Assembly: GCA_017396725.1 (NCBI GenBank)
Contig: JAFQLA010000218.1
Span: 1 to 7,874, forward strand
From: Oscillospiraceae bacterium
GTDB lineage: Bacteria > Bacillota_A > Clostridia > Oscillospirales > Oscillospiraceae
DNA length: 7,874 nt
Direction of reading: 5' to 3'
The first letter of the stretch is position 1; each line of letters opens with the position of its first letter. The notes beneath the pieces are model-generated. The model was not told the DNA's origin. It did no database searches and saw only the letters and a program-made list of their open reading frames with translations. Positions 4,893-7,874 of this stretch are shown here, piece by piece. The translations under genes and the position numbers were made by a program.

Positions 4893-5732
4893 ATGAAGAT
4901 GGAAAATGTGAAGCGACTGGAACTGGCACTGGGTCTTCAGCGCAAGATCGTGGGTGTGAAGTTTCTTTATAACTGGGCGGAATATCAGGATGCAGGCGGA
5001 GAGCCTTACGATAAAAACACCCGCTTCTGCGTGATGGTGAAAAGAGCCAGCGAAGGCGGGCACTACAAATGCTGCCCGAAGAACTTTGCCTGCGGGCGTT
5101 CCCGTCGCGCGCTGGGCATTGAGGAAAACGATCCTACTACCTATTCCGGCGAAGTTTATTACAGCTGTGGCCTCTACGCTACCCGTGCTGTGGCAAAGCG
5201 GGCGCAGAAGGATACCATCTTTATCCGCCAGCAGCTCTACGGTATCGAGATCGCACCGCTGGAAGAACTGTCAGAAGCGGATGTGGTCATCTTCTTTGGC
5301 GATGCCTATCAGCTTATGCGTGTGGCGCAGGGATACGCCTATCAGTACGGCGCCATGAAGAACATCGGCACGGTGGGCAATCAGGGCGTTTGCTCTGATC
5401 TTTGCGCCCGTCCGTTTGAAACCAACGACATCAATGTTTCCTTCCTCTGCGAAGGTACCCGCCGCGCCTGCGGCTGGACCCGCAACGATATCGGTGTAGG
5501 CCTGCCTGTGAATCTTTTCGATCCGCTGACAGAAGGCGTTTTGGCTACGCTGAACCTAATTGAGACCGCGGCGGCCAAGGAAGAGATCCTCGCGCGACTG
5601 GATTCTCCCGATGCGCTGGGGGTAGACATCGATCCCGGTGCTTACTACGGCGTTTCCTGCGGCAAGTGGTATCAGAAGAGAGCGGACGATCAGCGCCGTT
5701 GGGAAGAACACCTGAAGGAAGAGGAAGAGTAA
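4893..5732 (+). CDS. DUF169-family Cys-rich protein of unknown function
   Basis: This 279-aa protein has no signal peptide or membrane segment and is probably cytosolic. The sequence fits the DUF169 (COG2043) family known from anaerobic bacteria and archaea, whose function is not established. It has ten Cys: 46, 60, 61, 67, 92, 167, 171, 186, 193 and 256, including the compact motifs CCPKNFACG (60-68) and CSDLC (167-171). The spacing suggests a metal or iron-sulfur site or redox thiols, which is inference. A typical family segment is RACGWTRNDIGVGLP (191-205). The tail is charged (EEHLKEEEE). I chose the ATG at 4893, which has an AAGGGGG site; the longer frame begins inside the permease gene. 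It lies between permease and ATPase with gaps of 13 and 1 nt, so it is made with the importer and may process or sense its ligand. Confidence 0.82.
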   Translation: MKMENVKRLELALGLQRKIVGVKFLYNWAEYQDAGGEPYDKNTRFCVMVKRASEGGHYKCCPKNFACGRSRRALGIEENDPTTYSGEVYYSCGLYATRAVAKRAQKDTIFIRQQLYGIEIAPLEELSEADVVIFFGDAYQLMRVAQGYAYQYGAMKNIGTVGNQGVCSDLCARPFETNDINVSFLCEGTRRACGWTRNDIGVGLPVNLFDPLTEGVLATLNLIETAAAKEEILARLDSPDALGVDIDPGAYYGVSCGKWYQKRADDQRRWEEHLKEEEE

Positions 5733-5733
5733 T

Positions 5734-6477
5734 ATGCTGAAGATTCGCAATTTGCATAAAAGCTTTGGCGAACTGCAGGTTCTCAAAGGTATCGACCTGG
5801 ATGTGCCGGAAGGGCAGGTAGTGGCGATCCTTGGCCCGTCGGGTACAGGTAAAAGCACGCTTTTGCGCTGCATCAATTTTCTGGAAGTGCCGCAAAAGGG
5901 CAGTGTGGAGATCGATGGTGTTTCGGTAAACACGGAAAACCGCCGCGAGGCGCAGGTGCGCGCGCTGCGGCAAAAGACTTCCATGGTATTTCAGAGCTAT
6001 AATCTTTTTGCCAACAAGACCTGCCTTGAAAATGTGATGCTGCCCCTTACCGCTGTGCGTGGTGTGGAGAAAAAAGAAGCTCAAGTGCGGGCAAGAGAAT
6101 TAATGGAGCAAGTAGGCGTGCTGCAAAAAGCGGATGAATATCCGTCACATCTCTCCGGCGGTCAGCAGCAACGCGTAGGAATTGCCCGGGCGTTGGCGGC
6201 AAATCCCGAATGCATTCTCTTCGACGAACCTACTTCGTCTCTTGATCCGGAATTGATCGGTGAGGTGCTGGAAGTGATCCGTCGTCTGGCACAGCAGCAT
6301 AACCGCACGATGCTGATCGTGACCCATGAGATGAACTTTGCCCGTGAGATCGCAGACCGCGTTTTGTTTATGGATGAGGGCAAGATCGCGGTAGATGAGT
6401 CTGCTGAGCGCTTTTTTGGCATGGAAAACAGCAATCCCAGAGTGAGGAAATTCCTCGACCAGCTGAAAAAAGAATAA
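5734..6477 (+). CDS. ABC transporter ATP-binding protein, polar amino acid class (GlnQ/TcyC-like)
   Basis: This 247-aa cytoplasmic ATPase powers the importer by ATP hydrolysis as a dimer. All motifs are intact: Walker A GPSGTGKST (34-42), Q-loop Gln87, signature LSGGQQQR (140-147), Walker B ILFDE (161-165), D-loop SSLD (168-171) and switch His198 (in THEM). Length is typical of the family. The ATG at 5734 lies one base past the DUF169 stop, with a ribosome binding site (GGAAGAGGAAGAG) inside the DUF169 3' end, so the two are probably translationally coupled. It is the last gene of the operon and a strong terminator overlaps its stop codon region. No sign of decay. Confidence 0.96.
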   Translation: MLKIRNLHKSFGELQVLKGIDLDVPEGQVVAILGPSGTGKSTLLRCINFLEVPQKGSVEIDGVSVNTENRREAQVRALRQKTSMVFQSYNLFANKTCLENVMLPLTAVRGVEKKEAQVRARELMEQVGVLQKADEYPSHLSGGQQQRVGIARALAANPECILFDEPTSSLDPELIGEVLEVIRRLAQQHNRTMLIVTHEMNFAREIADRVLFMDEGKIAVDESAERFFGMENSNPRVRKFLDQLKKE

Positions 6478-6510
6478 AAAAGAGAGGTGTCTTGCACCTC
6501 TCTTTTTTTA
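6476..6510. terminator. Bidirectional terminator between the ABC operon and the flavin-protein gene
   Basis: An 8-bp stem (6482-6489 with 6495-6502) is extended by A/T runs to 14 bp, with a 5-nt loop. It has seven T downstream on the plus strand and six T on the minus strand, so it can end transcription from both converging units. It overlaps the stop codons on both sides. Confidence 0.92.
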
Positions 6511-6978
6511 TCGCTTCAGATTGGATTTTGCGGTGATGAAGTCGGCGGTGACGCGCCACACGGCGGTAACGCTCAAAAGCGTTTCAATTTCCTTTTTTGC
6601 CGCCTCTTCATATCCCGGGGCGAAGCGGCGGGCGATGAGGGTGAGGGCTTCGATCTTCTCGGTATCCTCCGTCACCTCTTCCGCCGTGCCGAAAACCGTG
6701 GCGGAAACATACTTGGTGGTGAGATTTTCGCCATCCAAGTCCGCCCGGGAGACAAAGCTTACGCAGACGCCGCCGTTTTGACGGAGGAAGTCTGTCTTCT
6801 GCCCCACCTTGGCACAGTGGAAATAAAGGCATTCTCCCTTGCGGGCAAGGTTCACGGGCACGCAGTAAGGGCGGTTCTCCTCGCCGATCATGGAAAGGAC
6901 GCCGTAGTCGCTCGCTTCCACCACGGCCCATGCCTCTTCCGTGGTGAGCCGGCGCTCTTTTCTTCTCATTTCACGCAT
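6508..6978 (-). CDS. Pyridoxamine 5'-phosphate oxidase-like / NimA-like flavin-binding protein
   Basis: This 156-aa cytosolic protein has the split-barrel FMN-binding pattern of the PNPOx-like family. Visible blocks are MRRKERRLT near the N-terminus (4-12), YGVLSM (25-30), PYCVPVN (37-43), LYFHCAKVGQKTD (51-63) and the C-terminal WRVTADFITAKSN (141-153). The order matches the NimA / flavin-nucleotide-binding group, which includes 5-nitroimidazole reductases. The physiological substrate is unknown, and nitroimidazole resistance should not be assumed. The start at 6978 is supported by an AAGGAG site; ATG at 6969 is an alternative that would drop three residues. The gene starts 11 nt after the xth stop codon, so the two are co-transcribed from the promoter ahead of xth. 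Confidence 0.87.
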   Translation of the reverse strand: MREMRRKERRLTTEEAWAVVEASDYGVLSMIGEENRPYCVPVNLARKGECLYFHCAKVGQKTDFLRQNGGVCVSFVSRADLDGENLTTKYVSATVFGTAEEVTEDTEKIEALTLIARRFAPGYEEAAKKEIETLLSVTAVWRVTADFITAKSNLKR

Positions 6979-6989
6979 GTTGGCTCTCC

Positions 6990-7745
6990 TTATACATCAA
7001 GTTCCAGCGTTACGGGGCAATGGTCGCTGCCGTACACATGGTCGCAGATGCCGGCGGCGGTGATGGAATCTGCCAGCCGGTCAGACACAATGAAATAGTC
7101 GATTCTCCACCCTGCGTTATTCTCACGGGCGTGGAAACGGTAGCTCCACCAACTGTAAGCCCCCGTAAGATCGGGATAGAGGGCGCGGAAAGAGTCGGTG
7201 AAGCCGCTTTGAAGGAGTGTTGTCATCTTGGCGCGCTCTTCATCGGAAAAGCCGGGATTGCCGCGGTTAGACTTGGGGTTTTTGAGGTCGATCTCCTCAT
7301 GGGCCACATTCAGATCCCCGCAGTACACCACGGGCTTCACCTTGTCCAGCTCCATGAGATAATCGCGCAGATCATCCTCCCACTGCATGCGGTAATCAAG
7401 ACGCTTCAGCCCGTCCTGGGCGTTGGGCGTGTAGCAGCAGACGAGGTAGAACTTTTCAAATTCGGCGGTGATGATGCGGCCTTCGTGGCGGTGGATATCG
7501 TCACCGAAATCATAGGTGACATTCAGGGGCTTTACACGGGTGAAAACAGCGGTGCCGGAATAGCCCTTCTTATCGGCGCTGTTCCAATAGCGCTCGTAGC
7601 CGGGAAGGTCAAAGTTGGCCTGATCGGGCTGCATCTTGGTCTCCTGCAGGCAGATGACATCGGCGTCCGCCCCAGCGCAGAAATCCAGAAAGCCCTTGCC
7701 AAGGCAGGCCCGAAGGCCGTTTACATTCCACGATACCAGTTTCAT
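6990..7745 (-). CDS. xth: Exodeoxyribonuclease III (AP endonuclease, ExoIII/APE1 family)
   Basis: This 251-aa cytosolic repair enzyme would cut DNA at abasic sites and remove 3'-blocking groups in base excision repair. All family motifs are present: SWNVNGLRA (5-13), LQETK with metal-binding Glu35 (33-37), GYSGTAVFTR (61-70), YTPN (105-108), GDLNVAH with catalytic Asp144 and Asn146 (143-149), the WRIDYF segment (213-218) and the terminal SDHCPV with catalytic His242 (240-245). Length is typical. The ATG at 7745 follows an AAGGAGG site with an 8-nt gap and begins exactly at the MKLVSWN start of the family; a longer frame upstream would run through the promoter. It is the first gene of a two-gene operon with the flavin protein. 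Confidence 0.96.
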   Translation of the reverse strand: MKLVSWNVNGLRACLGKGFLDFCAGADADVICLQETKMQPDQANFDLPGYERYWNSADKKGYSGTAVFTRVKPLNVTYDFGDDIHRHEGRIITAEFEKFYLVCCYTPNAQDGLKRLDYRMQWEDDLRDYLMELDKVKPVVYCGDLNVAHEEIDLKNPKSNRGNPGFSDEERAKMTTLLQSGFTDSFRALYPDLTGAYSWWSYRFHARENNAGWRIDYFIVSDRLADSITAAGICDHVYGSDHCPVTLELDV

Positions 7746-7779
7746 AGCGGGATCCTCCTTCTGAGGGATGATTTTCCCC

Positions 7780-7808
7780 ATTATAGCATTTTTCTCCCCG
7801 CCGCACAA
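7780..7808 (-). promoter_or_regulatory. Promoter of the xth operon
   Basis: On the minus strand TTGTGC (7803-7808), a 17-nt spacer and a perfect TATAAT (7780-7785) lie about 35 nt before the start codon. The -35 is partial but the spacing is ideal. Confidence 0.7.
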
Positions 7809-7846
7809 TATGGTTCCCTTTTGCCCTTTTTGTGGTTTTGGGACAT
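7781..7846 (-). CDS. Possible 21-aa small ORF upstream of xth
   Basis: A 21-codon ORF (starts MSQNHKKG, ends GRKML) has a GGGAGG ribosome binding site 6 nt before its ATG. It is Lys/Arg-rich, with one Cys and no membrane segment. Its stop codon lies within the -10 hexamer of the xth promoter, so it could only be made from a promoter beyond the window edge. It may be chance; I do not recognise it. Bases 7847-7874 show nothing else. Confidence 0.2.
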   Translation of the reverse strand: MSQNHKKGKREPYCAAGRKML

Positions 7847-7874
7847 AAATAACCTCCCTTCGCCGAAACGACGG

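Noticed and set aside
1..7874. tRNA, rRNA, CRISPR, insertion sequence or phage attachment features
   Set aside because: I looked for tRNA arms, regularly spaced repeats, transposase motifs and terminal repeats on both strands and found none that hold up.

Overview
The window reads as a piece of chromosome from a Gram-positive anaerobe, most likely a gut-type Clostridia (Bacillota) with moderate G+C. The reasons are: strong purine-rich Shine-Dalgarno sites before every gene, an M-box magnesium riboswitch in front of mgtE, compact U-tailed hairpin terminators, a Cys-anchored (lipoprotein) solute-binding protein, and proteins resembling Clostridia families. This is inference from style; no rRNA or marker gene is present. 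No tRNA, CRISPR array, insertion sequence or phage gene was seen.

Layout. (1) 6-2671, minus strand: a two-domain XRE regulator (6-683) with its own promoter and a palindromic operator candidate; then the magnesium channel/transporter gene mgtE (809-2191) with a 3' terminator. The mgtE leader is long (about 445 nt). In transcription order it holds a sigma-A-type promoter, an M-box riboswitch, an antiterminator/terminator switch, a 27-codon small ORF with a good ribosome binding site, and a hairpin just before the mgtE ribosome binding site. (2) 2777-3134, plus strand: a monocistronic unit with near-consensus promoter, an 81-aa DUF1292-like protein and a long terminator. (3) 3193-6510, plus strand: a four-gene operon. 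It encodes a solute-binding lipoprotein, a permease, a Cys-rich DUF169-family protein and an ABC ATPase, with a terminator-like hairpin after the binding-protein gene and a bidirectional terminator at the end. (4) 6508-7808, minus strand: exodeoxyribonuclease III followed 11 bp later by a NimA/pyridoxamine-oxidase-like flavin protein, with a promoter ahead of the pair.

The most interesting part is the ABC operon. All three transporter components belong by sequence to the polar amino acid (HisJ/TcyA) class. Yet by eye alignment the binding protein has lost the Arg, Thr-Thr and Asp positions that hold the carboxylate and amino groups of an alpha-amino acid. A ten-cysteine DUF169 protein of unknown function sits between permease and ATPase and is probably translationally coupled to the ATPase. 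Together this suggests an importer for an unusual ligand tied to an uncharacterised cytosolic Cys-rich protein. The second point of interest is the layered mgtE leader, where a small ORF follows the riboswitch terminator.
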